64,000 nt of DNA from Callaeas wilsoni (Eukaryota > Chordata > Aves > Passeriformes > Callaeidae): NCBI GenBank assembly GCA_013398955.1, contig VWPU01012144.1, forward strand, positions 372,001 to 436,000, in the 5' to 3' direction. The notes beneath the pieces are model-generated. The model ran no database searches. It was not told where the DNA came from and saw nothing but the letters and a program-made list of their open reading frames with translations. Positions 11,610 to 23,416 of this stretch are shown here, one piece after another. The translations under genes were made by a program, and so were the position numbers. How positions within the stretch are numbered: position 1 is the first letter of the stretch; each line of letters opens with the position of its first letter.

Positions 11610-11880
11610 CACATAGGACCTTTCATCCAAGAATCTCAAACTGCTTTTCAAATAATTAATTAATCCTTGTACCTCTCCATGAGACAGTTATTATCTCTGA
11701 TGTTACTGACGGGTAAGCAAAGGCACAAAGACGTCAAGGCACAAACTGTTTTCCAAATATTAATTAACTAATTCTCTCACCACTCTGTGAGACTGTTACT
11801 ATCTCTGCCACTACCAGTGGGTAAACTAAGGCACAAATCTGCAAGTAACTCACCCGAGGCCATGCAGGTGAGTCAGGAGC
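11610..11880 (+). repeat. MIR-like SINE with internal tandem duplication
   Basis: The left end ACCTTTCATCCAAGAATCTC and following AAACTGCTTTTCAAATAATTAATTAA match the forward 'tttcatccaaggatctcaaagcgctttacaaacattaatta' part of sauropsid MIR-type SINEs. The right end holds GGTAAACTAAGGCACAAAT and AAGTAACTCACCCGAGGCCATGCAGGTGAGTCAGGAGCAGAACTG-like order, the usual MIR 3' half. The middle exists twice: 11637-11729 and 11742-11837 share the same motif order (CAAACTG, CAAAT, ATTAATTAA, GAGAC, TTA, ATCTCTG, GGGTAA, GGCACAAA) with a 105-bp period. The element is non-coding. Confidence 0.65.
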
Positions 11881-14304
11881 AGAACTGAGAATAGCCGTGA
11901 CCGGTCTCTGAGCTCATTGTTTCCAGCAAGTCCTACACCGTATTCCTGACAATGGGCAGCACATTCCCTGGTGTGAAGCACAGCTGAAACCAGCTGCTTT
12001 ATGAAAATATTTCCTCTGGTCTGTCTTCATCCATTGGAGATCATGTTTGCCCACATCAATCTGCAGTTTCTTTTGAACTTGTTGTGGCTGGTGGAAGCTG
12101 GAGTACCTGTGAGGAGAAATGGTTGGTTTAAAGGACCTGGGGAGCTTTGGGGTGCGCTGGTGGTGGTTCTAGAGCTCATCCCTGTGCCCAGCCTGTGTGG
12201 CAGCCTCAGGCTCAGCCAGGCACAGGGTGCCACATGCAGGGATTGATGCCATCGCTCCTCTCTCCTGTGTCCCAGCCTGCAGCCCCGGAGCAAGCACGTG
12301 CAGGGCCCCAGGTGTAATAACCTGAGGTGCTGAAGCTGTGTGTGTGTCCTGCCCTATATACCCACCTCCTCCTTTGGCACATGACAGTGGGGTGTCTTTA
12401 AGGGTCTGTGTGAGAGAACGCGGAGGAGCATGGGGACCCTCAGCAGCCAAACCCACCTTGTCCCTTGCACAGTCCATAGCTCAGACTCGGTGTGTGTTTA
12501 TCCTATGGAGCAAGAGCTTTCTGTCCTCGCCAGGAGGAAGAGGAAAAGGCAGGAATCTGGAGGCACTCTGCCCCCAGGAAGGGTCCAGCTGTAGGATTCT
12601 CTGCACAGGCACCTGAACCCTCACCACAAGCACATCCCAGCTGAGCTATTTCAAACCTGGGTTTGGCCCCATCAAATGCAGTCTCATTTCCACATGAAAG
12701 GGCTGGAGGAATATGAAGCCAGCTCATCTGTATTGATAAAAATTTGGCATTACTTTCCCCTGGTTATCTAAGCTTTCTGTGTACATTAATCACCATGCAA
12801 AAACCTGGAAGAAGGGGTGCATCTCAGCTGTCTTTCTGGGAGTGGGTTTTTTATGGGTTGTTTTTTGGGGGTTTTTTTGTTGATTGTCCCTTTTTTTCCC
12901 ACTCAACTTCCTTTTTCCAGTTCCCCTCTGCTGGAGTCTGATTGCTTTCTCCCCTCTATGATTTGGATGCCTCACTTCATGCTCCAGCTCTGATGCAAGC
13001 GCTCAGGTGCAGAGTTTGCCAAAGCTGGCACGAGCACCCCGTGCTCGTCTAGACACAGTCTAACTGTGGCACTAATGCCAGGCTTCCACAGGCTGAGCTC
13101 AGTGTTCGTCAGAACTCTGCCCACGGTCAGCACTTTGATCTTTATCCTTGAAAACCACAGCCATTGACAAAGGTAAAACGAATTTCTGACTTTGAAAGAC
13201 TTTGATGGCATTCCTCTGTTTTGGTTTGCGTTTTGGGTTTTTTTTTTTCTCCTCTCCTTTGCTCTTCCAGCTGAACTTCATCATAAAGCTTCTGATTACA
13301 GCTGCAGCTCCAGGACCAGAGGGAGGTCATGCTGTCTTGCTTTCTGCTGGTTTAAAATCTGAAGGGGAAACCCTGGGACACTTCTGAGACAGTCTGCCAG
13401 TGAGTGAAATGTAAACTGTAATGGGAATTGGAGATGGGCCCTCAGGATCTGGTCTTGTACCTTCTTTAAAAAAACAAATCAAAACAAAATCATCCTGAGT
13501 AAGGCCAAGAGCAGGAGAGAACGAGAACTATTTGGTATTAGATTTCTAGCTGGAAGTCTGCAGCCTGCCAAGCACTGCTGTTTGCCTCCATGCAGCACTG
13601 GCTGAGCTGAGGCAAGGGCCTTCTGTCAGACTTCGTATAGAAATGCTGTAGAGTGCCCTGCCTGGAGGTGCTCCTCACAACATAAACGTGGTGAGCAAAT
13701 CCAGTGCTGCTGCTCCATCTTCTCAGTGGGAAGGGTCACACAGGGCACGTGGATTCATTGAAGGGCTCCGGGTGCCTTCCTGGCAGTGATCTCATCAATG
13801 TTGGCAAAGATGGCATCTCTGCTGGTGAGCTGTTGGCTCTGAAAGTGGCGGCTGTGCTGTCACACACAGCTGGACAGTGGTGTCTTGGGTGTGCAGCCAT
13901 CTCTGACACTTTTCCCTGCTCTGAGTCGCAGGGTTTGGCTCGCTGAGGGGCAGTGCTGCACATCTCTGAGCAGCTCTCCCTGCTAGAGGAAAAGTCAGCA
14001 GCTTTGAGCCAGACTTTTCTCTTCATAAGGTTACAAAAGCCAGTTGTGAGATGCCTTATCCCTTTGAATTTACCGGAGGAAGCACTTCACGTGAGGGACC
14101 TTCACTGAGGTACTTCCACCAACCTGGGTGAATTTCAGTAGAAACAGGGGAGGGTGGTCCTTCCACTGGGCCTGGAATGAGAGCAGGGATTTGAAGAACT
14201 GGGAGATTAATACCACAGCCAGTGCAAAAGGGGGAGGCTTTAATTGAGGGAGATGGACAGTGTGTTTTTTGCATATCTGTAAAAATCTTCCAGGGACTGG
14301 GAGT
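11881..14304. other. Gene-free interval
   Basis: Unique DNA with several homopolymer-rich patches: G/T-rich near 12845-12900 and a T-run at about 13238-13249. Open frames such as 12169-12477 (minus) have no recognisable product. An AT-rich A-run block lies at 13465-13490. Confidence 0.5.
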
Positions 14305-14354
14305 GAAATCCAGGTTTGCTGATGTCAATGGGATTTTTGCCACAGATGGCCAGG
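14305..14354. repeat. Fossil amniote repeat fragment (saurian-type)
   Basis: The string GATGTCAATGGGATTTTTGC followed by CACAGATGGCCAGG matches an old amniote repeat block (gaagtcaatgggagttttgccattgacttcaatggggccagg), known from slow-evolving reptile genomes. Only about 50 bp survive. A related copy lies at 40868-40942. The class is not certain. Confidence 0.45.
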
Positions 14355-15484
14355 TGAGCCCAGCTCTCTCCCTAAACACCTGCATGGAAAAGTCCAGAGG
14401 CCTTGAGTGGTGGTAGTGACTGGAAGCACCAACAGGGATGGCCAATCCCAAAGGCAGAACATCCCAGAGCAGATTTTGGGGTATCCAGCTCCTGGCAAGG
14501 AGAGCCCATTTGTCAAAACAGACTTTGTTAAACAAACAAGCAAAAAACAACTCTGCCTTCAAGGTGACTTGCTCAAAGCTGGAGCTGGCTGAAAACTTTC
14601 CTCTTGTCATATATAAATATCACATATACACACGCATAGTTGGCAAGGAAAACCTTGTATAGGTGGTATGTCTCTTTTAGACAGAAGGATGTTTACATTT
14701 TATGTGTATAAATTCAAATAGATATATATTCCTATTATCTAAAAAAATTTTCTTTTCCTGAACACTTCACCAGTTGATTCACAGATGCCAAATGTTGAGA
14801 CAATATATTAAATAGAAATGTTGACAGTTTCCCATGGAGAGTTTTCTGCAGTCTTGGAGAAGATCTACTCAACATTTGTTTTGAGATTGGAAGGAATTTG
14901 ATTAACATTTTGCTGTTGCCCATTGCTGAGTGCTCGGAGTTGAGCTGGGACCGGAGGAGCACTGGATGAGTAAAGCTCTTCTCTTATTTACAGCCTCATC
15001 GAAGCAATGAAGTAGCAGGAATCTCCTTGGAGAGCAATGGATCACAGCACTTGTCAAGATGATTTCCAAATCAAAGATGACTTCCAAGGAGCAGCAAGGG
15101 TATAATTTTGGAGCCAATCAAGCCAATGGCAAAAATCCCAATTTCTGCACAATATTCTTAATGGAGCCTCTGAAATTTTGGAGCTTCACATATTATATAT
15201 ATTATACACTATATTATATATGATATTGTGTCTAAAAGGTCCTGTCCAAATTCAGCATCTGTGTGCCTGACAGAGGAATGACCCTAAAAAGGAGTGATGA
15301 AAAAGGTCAGCCTAGTTTAAAAACAAACACCACATTTATAATGAGACCAAAGGGAGAATGAAGAATTCAGTACTTAATACTGACACCTGCCACTTGCAAA
15401 ATATCTCCCCCACTAGAAACAAATATCTGGGAGAGTTTGGAAAAGTTTGGTCACTCATTTGTTCCTCCTTTGTTTCCATTTCAG
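14355..15484. other. Gene-free interval with AT-rich palindromic stretch
   Basis: The interval is unique and increasingly AT-rich. Positions 15188-15228 are nearly pure alternating A and T (TATTATATATATTATA, then TATATTATATATGATAT) with imperfect dyad symmetry. A 184-codon minus-strand frame (14056-14610) begins before the interval; it runs antisense over the 14305 repeat relic and is not a gene. Confidence 0.5.
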
Positions 15485-15572
15485 TCACTGGTCCATCTGG
15501 CCAATGACAGCAGTGACATTGCTAAATGTCACGAAGTGAAGCTGCCCGAGTTGCTCCATGTGCCGCTTCCAG
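15485..15572 (+). other. Candidate exon with strong splice sites
   Basis: A pyrimidine-rich tract ending TTTGTTTCCATTTCAG precedes position 15485, and CTTCCAG|GTGAGAG follows 15572. The 88-nt segment between is open in one plus frame that also runs through both flanks (VHLANDSSDIAKCHEVKLPE in part). I do not recognise the peptide. Both splice scores look good by eye, so a noncoding RNA exon is as likely as a coding one. No RNA evidence is available. Confidence 0.18.
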
Positions 15573-18355
15573 GTGAGAGGTCAACAGGAACAGTTACGAT
15601 TCTTACCAAAACAAAACAAGGCAAAAGAATATTTGCTAATGTTCTTGGATATAGTTGTTAGGTCCCAGGCACAGAGATTAAGTCAGAGTACCCATTAAAT
15701 ATCACTGTCACTGGACTCTGATTTCCAAGTGCTTTGCTCCCGACGCCCACCAGCTTTGAAAACCCAGCCGAGCTCTGGCTGCTGCACTGGGAAAACCTTC
15801 TGGGATTTGCCCAGTTCTTGGTCCCCACCAGACCATTTCAGGAGGGGGAAGCAAGAGGCACATCCATATGGTGCATCCCCCTGGAAGGAATTGCCCCCGT
15901 TGTAAATCCTGCGGCACAGGTGACCCCTCGAGCTCCATCCCCGGTGTCACAGCTTCCAGTGACGTCATTCGGAAGGGATCAGCCCCAGGGTGACAGAGCA
16001 GATGTGGAGCCTGGCAAAAAACCCAGGGCAAGGATCATAAGTGCTCAGGTCAGTTTTCTCTCTTCTCTGCATGTCTCTGCTTGGAACCAGAGTCCTGGTC
16101 CTAAAAATATGGCAGTTCCGACACTGTCATTTAAGAAAATTCAGTTTCCCAGAGAAAGCCTCAGACAAAAGAACCAACCCAAGATATTTATCACTTCACA
16201 CTACGTTAATGCAAACAAAAACATTGCACGCTGCAATAAATCCATTACGGAGTCTTACCAGAACAAACTGATATTCCCACGTGGCCAATTTCAAGCTGGA
16301 AGGGTTTGGGTTGGTTTTCGCTATTAATATTCTTTCGTAATGGAGAAGGCATTTTTCAATTGAATGAAAAACTTTGCCTCCAAAAATGTCTGATTTCATT
16401 GAAAGATTTAGAGGTTTCAACAAGAAATAACGAAGACCAGCAATTCAATGATTGCCTGAGTGAGACATTTCTTCAGTATTCCCCCTCTCCCCATCACCTC
16501 AAAAAAGTCAAAAAGTAAAATATTAACTGAAAGAACCAAATCCATCCATGTCATCAACATTTTTCACGGGGGAGAGCCGTAGTCCCTGGCTACCTCCATC
16601 ATTTACTTTGCAATAATGATATGTTTATGTGTTAACCCCAAAATTAGCTCGGCCGACGCGGGAATGCCCACGACGACTCTCTGAGGGACATATTTGTACC
16701 TGCAGAGCAGGACTGGGTGCAGTCACACACAGGCAGGGCCAGCCCAGGAGAGAGGCCCCCGCATCTGCAGAAGCAGAGCTCAGCGAAGTCTGGCTGAATG
16801 GCACCATTTAAGCCTCAAAGGAGAGCCCAAGTGCCAGCCAGCACAAGGAGATAAGGAGCACCCCGGAGAAGGGCACAAAGGTAGCACTGATGAGCAGCGC
16901 TTGGCTTTGCTCCCACAGGGGTCACAGCTGGGTCCTCTATTAAATTTTCCTCAACACAGCAGTATTGAGAATTATACCGAGTTACTCACTAGTATTTGAC
17001 AGTCCTGGCATCAGCAAAGACAGTCAAAGGCTCTGTTATCTTCGTTTATAAGCTGGAGAATTTGGCTCTGGGAAGACAAAGGTTCAGCAGCGCATGTGGG
17101 GAGTGGCACTCGTGTGAGTAAAGTGGTACCTTTGTCTCTCTGAAGGTGCATGCTGGGCTTAGCTACAAGAGCCTCCATCTGGAAATACCAGTGATTGGTA
17201 AAAACGTGTCTATTCTGAATTTTTAAAAAATTATCTATTATACTACAAGGAGAAACAATTTGTGTTTCCTTACCAGTATCCTTTTGGAGCTGAAGTTCCT
17301 GTGTGCACATGCAGCATCCAGGTTCATCACACTAAATCATCAGTGTGGCAAAGTTGTTCCAAGTCATTTCTCTGCTTATTTTCAAAGTCCCATCCTATCA
17401 GCTCAAATTGAGTTGGGAGGAGGTAAGGCAACGAGAAGGGGCAGTTTTTAAGGTTGCACCAAGTAGAAGGTAAGAAAATATAATAAATTTTATTTCATGC
17501 CTTCTTGCCAATTGCTAGAAATGTGCAGCCCATATGAATGCATATAACAAGGAGGGAATGTTGGGAAAACCAATAAAGATTTTGTGGTCTTAACTATAAT
17601 GAATGTAGTTTGATATAGAGTCTGTTTTTCACTGCATGGCAAAATGAATCATAAAATACTGGACCTTGAAACTCCTGCATTTTTTAACAATAGCCTGGGG
17701 ACAGTTTACAGCGTAATGAATTGTAATTAACCCACCTTCAAAATCTTTTATGAGTATTTTGCCAGTTAGTTTCGCATGCTTGCTAATGACTCATGGCCAG
17801 CGCATGTCTTTGCAGAGCAGGGTTTACAGCACACACCAGCCTGGGAAGGCAGCAGAGGGACACAGGATGGGGAGGGAGATGCAGGTAAGACCCAACCAGT
17901 CCTAGGAACCTACATATTTCAGCATTCAAAGAGCCTTTGCTGTTCTCCCAGCCCCAAAATAACTGCAATAATGTATAGCGACGTCAAAAGGCTTTGGTTT
18001 CCAAAGGATTGCGAGGAATGCAAAGGGCTCAAGTCCTGACATCTGTTGTTACTTAGTACTAACATATATAATGCTGCTAATTGCTGAGCCATCTTTGTTT
18101 TCCTTACTTAGCACTAGGGTTAGAATTATTTTATTTTTGTGGTTCATGGCTTCCTGCCACTTGCAACACAAAGTCCACTCTAAAGAAAATAAAACAACTA
18201 CCAGGCTGCCTACTAACAGTGTGTGGAGGGCTGCTTCTTCCCCCTCTTCTGTTTTAGGTTGTGATTTTGTAGTTTTTTGGGGTTTTTTAAATTAAGGTAA
18301 GAAGAGAGAGCAGAGCTGAGACCTGACCAGTGTCACAGCAAAAGGCCACGTGGGC
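15573..18355. other. Gene-free interval with AT-rich blocks
   Basis: A 197-codon frame (15734-16327, plus) has no recognisable domain. A small CpG-rich spot lies at about 16648-16675. The parts at 16320-16530 and especially 17470-17790 are AT-rich, free of known repeats, and contain AT-rich homeodomain-like cores such as GTAATTAAC near 17725, so they are candidate conserved noncoding DNA. Confidence 0.45.
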
Positions 18356-18410
18356 CAGCATCCCATCTCCCAGCATCCCATCTCCCAGTATCCCATCTCC
18401 CAGCATCGCC
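18356..18410. repeat. 15-bp minisatellite
   Basis: Units CAGCATCCCATCTCC at 18356-18370 and 18371-18385 are identical; the third (18386-18400) differs by one base (CAGTATCC); a partial fourth starts at 18401 (CAGCATCGCC). The array is in frame for 5 residues but there is no gene around it. Confidence 0.95.
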
Positions 18411-18535
18411 AGGAGGCGATGCAGGCAATGCAGGATCAATCCCTCCCCTGCTGTACCCTCCTTGCTCCAGGCAGTCCGTGGTTTATGGACTTCCCAAAGC
18501 AGAGGCTGCCTCCAGACCAGCGTGTTTTAACAGCC

Positions 18536-19325
18536 ACCCATGGATCTATCCTCCTCAAATGTTTTTGATCCCTTTCTCAAGCCATTTATAACTTTTGGCC
18601 TCCGCAACATCCTGTGGCAATGAGTTCCACAATTTAATTATGCTTTGTATGAAAAAGTACTTCCTTCTGTTGGTTTAAACCTTCTTGTGTGACAGTACCA
18701 CCAGGTCCTTCTAATTCTTAGGAGAACCAGCAAACAACCGATTCCTATTTGCTTTTTTCTGTGTCAGTCATGGTCTGACAGACCTTTAGCAAACCTCCTG
18801 CTTCTGTCACCCCTTTCCACCCCAAAGGCTCCTCATCTGCTTATTTTTCCATCTCTGTGGAAGCTGTTGCCCATCTCTCCTCATCCCAAATGCTTTCCTT
18901 CCTGTGCTTTCCAGTTCAGCCCAACTCTTCTGGAGTTCCATGGCCAGAAAACACGCTACCATGGAGATGCAGTTTCACCGAGGACTGCTGTAATGATGTT
19001 CTCTGATTTGTTCCTGCCTCTTTGCCAGCTCATTCCTGACATGATAGTTGTCTCTTCTGATGGCCTTTAAATGATATTTGCAGAGGCCTCCCAGCTCTCT
19101 TTGCTCAATGTTATTTTTAGGGCTCGTCTGCGTGGAAGTACAGCGAGGGTGAGTTTTCTGCACGTGCTCTGCCTTTGATGACACTGCCCTGCACCAGCCC
19201 AGCCACTCGGGATCGGGACCCCTTTCACCAGTGCTTTGTGGCCAGATTTTCATCATCTGCAAAATTTCTCTTCTCTCTGTTCATCCTTTTTACCAGACTA
19301 TTTATGAATAGGTCCGAACACTATC
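18536..19325 (-). mobile_element. CR1 LINE relic, antisense orientation (old subfamily)
   Basis: On the plus strand the antisense CR1 landmarks occur in order: CATGGATCTATCCTCCTCAA near 18539, TGGCAATGAGTTCCACAATT near 18614, AAAAAGTACTTCCTTCTGTT near 18652, a decayed ORF2/3' region with TCATTCCTGACAT near 19030, then CATCATCTGCAAAATTTCTC near 19250 and ACCAGACTATTTATGAATAG at about 19291. This is the order known from CR1 families shared with turtles. About 790 bp survive with heavy decay, no open frame and no terminal octamer. It is inactive. Confidence 0.78.
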
Positions 19326-21655
19326 AAAGTAGTATTTCAACAACAACTCAGTTCTAAGTAACGCATGAAACCTCTCTCACACAAAAATGTGTGGCCTTGA
19401 AGGGACTCACCTGTGACCTCCAGTGACTGTGAATGTTCAGAGATTTACACCATCTTCCACAAAGACAGCTTTTAACTCCTTACAGCTACAGGAAAGAACT
19501 TTCTTTTCTCATCTCTTATCATGAAACCTTGACGCAGACAGTTTTTAGGCATTTGTGTTTATTGGCATGACTCTCTGAACTCCTCTGAGCATGTTGTCAA
19601 TATTGACAAGCGGGAGAAATCAGTGATAGGAAGGCCCATCTGGTGTGTCAAGTATTTCCTTCCCCAGCCAGGGATATGTCATTCGTCGGCTTTTTATTTT
19701 TAATAACTCACAGTCTGTCCCTGTTGGTCATGCAAACCATGGAACACAGGTTGGTAAGAAAGACTCAGCTACAACAGTGCCTTTTATTGCCAGATACAGA
19801 ATCACTTCTGTTTATAGGTGAACTGCACACCTTTGGCACTGAATTCCTAAAGTTCACCAGCCAAACCCACAGAATCTGTCCCAAATGCTCTATTTCAGGA
19901 GACCTGAGAGGTGGGCTTGGCTTGGTGTGCCTGGTGTACCCATTGCTGCTCTGAGCTGCCCTCCTGTCAGGGAACTCTCAGCTGCCCTGGAAGCGAGTTC
20001 ACCTGAAGCTGCCCTGCTTGCACTCTCTGGCTGAAGAGATTTTTCCCTTTGCTGTGCTATGGTGCAGATCCAGTTCTCCTGGAGGCTTAGCCCTCATGGC
20101 AGTGTGAAACCCCATGGGGCAGTTAGCATTGCCAGGCCATTTCCTTGTGTCACAAAATGTCACCTCTGCTCTGTTAGCCCACATCATTCTCACTTCCCCG
20201 TCAGTCGGCCGTCGCAGGGTTTGGCAGGAAGGGCCAAACTTGTGATAAACTTCACCTGAGACTCAGCTTGTGCCTCATCCTTGAAAGCTGTGTGTTTGGG
20301 AAGCATCCCTGAGCGCTGTGAGTCAGGTCTGCCCTGGCTCTGTTGTGGGGCAGCACCTGCCACACGGGGTTATCAGGAGTTTCTGAGCGTTACCCCTCTG
20401 GCTGTTGCTCCGTGCACCACTTTGCACCTGGAGAACCTGTTTGCTGCACATGCAGAAAATCCCCTGCACAGTGGTATCACAGGCGTGAGCCTGGTGCTTG
20501 CAGAGAGCCTGAGATTTACTGCAGGAATTGTACAATTCTTGCTGTGACTCTTCAGAGTTGAGCACCATGTTTGGACCACAACTTTTTCTGAAGAAAAACT
20601 GCAACATCTGCATATTTCCAACCACACTGATCCTGCTGTAGTGACCTCAATTGCAATCCCAAATCTCCAACCTGATTTTCCTCTTCTTAGTTCAGTGGGA
20701 GCTTTGCCTGTGCTGTGCAGGACTGGACCATCTGTGTACATCCAGGTCACGGAAAAATATTATTTCTGTACTAAATGAGATCAGTGTGTCCCCAGTGTAG
20801 AGGGACTGCATTTACAGTCCCAACCACTTCCACACACTTCCACTGCTCCTCAGTGGGGCCTAATCCTGAATCAGGGAATGGTGGCATTAAATTCAATCAG
20901 GGCAGGATTATTCTATGTGTTATTTTAGCTGATCTAACATGTCACAAAAATGTGTTGAATTTTTTTTTTTAAAGAGCAAAATAAAACATATGGTTAGATA
21001 ATCAGTGGGAATCACTAGACACCTACACAGGGGAGCTGCAAGCATGGAAATACTCAGATACATATTTGAAGTAACACCACAGGTTTTTTTGGGTGGGATT
21101 CTTTGCCTTGCTGCAGTACGTCTGGACAAATAATTTGGATGTTGACCGCTCAGGTAATGTAATCCAAAATGCTGTTGCCCGTGTTGCGAACAGAAGAAGA
21201 GGAGAGAACATTTCATTCCCGTCTCAGGCGGAGCAGAGCACAGCTGTGGTGTTTCATTGCAGGCAACACCACTGCTGTAACCCAGCAGAGCACTGGTGGG
21301 GGGGTGTGCACTGAAATTACTACTCTTCTGCCAAAGAGCTGAGTTCTTTTTTCCTTTTTTTTTTTTTCCTTCTCATTGACTCCGAAGCATAAAAGCCATC
21401 AGTGTTCCTGCAGTGCAGTAGGAGCTGCACATGTGACATCAGCACCCTGCCATGCTGGGAGCTGTTTCTGTGCACAGAAAGGGAGGTCCAGCGTGGCTGG
21501 ATGGGAGGTGATGGAGGTGCAGGGACTTGCAGACTGGCCAGCTGAATTTTCCCGTCCTGCTGCTGTGCCTGCCTTTTGCCAGCTGCAGGACAGTGATCTC
21601 AGGACTGAAGCCAGCCCAGGTGTGCTGCAGATGGGATAACACGTGAATTATCACA
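19326..21655. other. Gene-free interval
   Basis: Unique sequence. Chance frames include 20373-20750 on the minus strand (125 codons). A short stretch at 20855-20915 (GGCCTAATCCTGAATCAGGG) faintly resembles old amniote repeats. A T-rich tract lies at 21345-21370. Confidence 0.5.
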
Positions 21656-21897
21656 GATCCTATCCCAGAATCACTGAGGTTGGAAAAGACCTCTGAGGTC
21701 ATTGAGCCAACTTTGATCACCACCTTGTCAACCAGACTGTAGCACTGAGTGCCACGTCCAGTCATTGCTTAAACACCTCTAAGGACGCTGACTCCACCAC
21801 CTCCCTGGACAGCCCATTCCAATGGTTACCAGCCTTGCCACTGAAGAAATTCCTCCTGATGTCCAGCCTGAACCTGTCAAAACTCTCAGGACAGATC
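21656..21897 (-). mobile_element. CR1 LINE fragment, antisense orientation
   Basis: The sequence CCCAGAATCACTGAGGTTGG, then AAAAGACCTCTGAGGTCATT, followed by CTCCACCACCTCCCTGGACA near 21792, CCCATTCCAATGG near 21811 and GAAGAAATTCCTCCTGATGT at 21843, is the antisense of the last 240 bp of an avian CR1 subfamily. The 3' terminus lies at the left, near 21660. The copy is 5'-truncated and non-coding. Divergence is intermediate between the 5.1 kb and 18.5 kb copies. Confidence 0.9.
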
Positions 21898-23351
21898 CAA
21901 TCCCATCACTGATGAGCATCTCTCTTTTTTATCTTCTTTAGCACTTAGCCTCTAACACTTGATGGAAATTTGAAAGGCTGAAAGTGGCCACTGCACCCTT
22001 GAATAAAATGCTGTCCATTTTACAACGGGCCAATTCATGCATTTGTCTGTAAATACCACAGTGCCTCTTTGTTCAAATGCTTGCTCCTTGTTCAGGATTA
22101 TTCACTAAAGTCTTTTATTCTTGACATCACCCACGGTTTAAAAAAGAACCTTTCTCCATGTTGACAAGCTGTACGTGAAGCAGCTCCTCAGGCTTGGGCA
22201 GCTCAGTGGCTCCCCTTGCATCAGTAACACAGAGCTAAGGATGGGTTTTTTGGGAGGGTCTTGTGGTTACCTGCATTCTTTTGGTCTAAGCATTCGTTTC
22301 TTAGGCAGAAACGTCATTTTTATATAACTTTTTTTTTCCCCTGGTAAACAGATTTTCCGATCTCCTTTCCAAACAGTAGTTGGGAACCTGGCTGTAATTC
22401 CAGTCTACATCCATCTATGGCATCTATTACCAGTCTTGCTCCACTGTAGCCCTTTGCCTAAAGAGTTCTTCTTCAGTCTTTAGATGGAGACACAGAGCTA
22501 CATCATGCTCTGAGTTACAGCACTACCGAGCGACCCAGGGACTTCTGCCAACTTGGAAACAAGATATGAACTAAAGAGTTTCTATTTTTGCATTAAAATG
22601 GAAACAGGTGGGAAGGACGCGTGGAAGTTATCAAGCCAAATAAATGCTTTTTTTCATGTTAAAATTCGAATGGAATGGAAATTACAATCTTCCAGTGTTG
22701 CTGCAGAGCAGCAATATTGGGTTTCTCCTTACTCAGCCTTTAGCAGTAAGGAACCAGGTGCAATGGAGCTGGAGTTCTGGAATTTGCTTCCTAACCCCAT
22801 CTAACTCTCTCCTAGGTCTGCCCTATTTTGAATTATTGCTCCTCCTGGCACAGGGGCTGTTATTGGCTCTGGAGAGAAGAGTCGAGTCTTGCAGTAGTTT
22901 TTTTTATAGATTGCTAACTGTAGAATAAGAACAGGAATGAACTGCTGGATGGCAGAAATCAGTGGTTTTCCCTATTCCTACCTAATTTATGGCAGTGAAC
23001 CTCCGCTCCCACACTGAGTTAGGTGCTTTGGCTCAGCTCAGGTATTTGCTGTGTGTCAGCACCAAGCCAGTGTGTGGTGGAGAGACCAGAGCCACACCAA
23101 AGCTCTGCCTTTTGAACCAGACCTCTCCCACCCTCTTCCTACCTCCACATCGGAACAAAACCTGAGGGAAGTGCCCCAGCTGAGGTGGAGTGTGTCCCTA
23201 GGAGGACTTACTAAAGCAAAACCCACATCCAAAATAATTTTTAAAATTATGGCATAGTGTAAATGGGACAGACTTTACCAAAACACTTGGTTGTCCATTG
23301 CCCAGAGGGTAGGAGCAGCTGCAGCACTGGTTGGACAAATAAGTAATAAAG
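21898..23351. other. Gene-free interval
   Basis: Unique DNA; AT-rich between 21940 and 22400, with T-runs near 22328. Two overlapping plus-strand frames (22553-22804 and 22644-22928) have no recognisable product. Confidence 0.5.
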
Positions 23352-23416
23352 AAGTGCATCCAGGGGGATGGACTGAGGGAGGAAATTTTCAGGTACCATT
23401 CAAGTATGCAACCAAA
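23352..23416 (+). repeat. Dispersed direct repeat, copy A
   Basis: This 65-bp segment recurs at 24089-24153 in the same orientation with 7 mismatches and no gaps. The shared core runs from AAGTGCAT through CTGAGGGAGGAAAT to TTCAGGTACCATTCA. Flanks are unrelated. I do not recognise the sequence as a known transposon. Confidence 0.85.

Noticed and set aside
15734..16327. 197-codon open frame, plus strand
   Set aside because: No motif, no plausible start context and no flanking gene structure.
17025..17100. Further MIR-like fragment
   Set aside because: Only loose similarity (ttatcttcgtttataagctgg, then gaagacaaagg) without a diagnostic core, so I did not list it as a feature.
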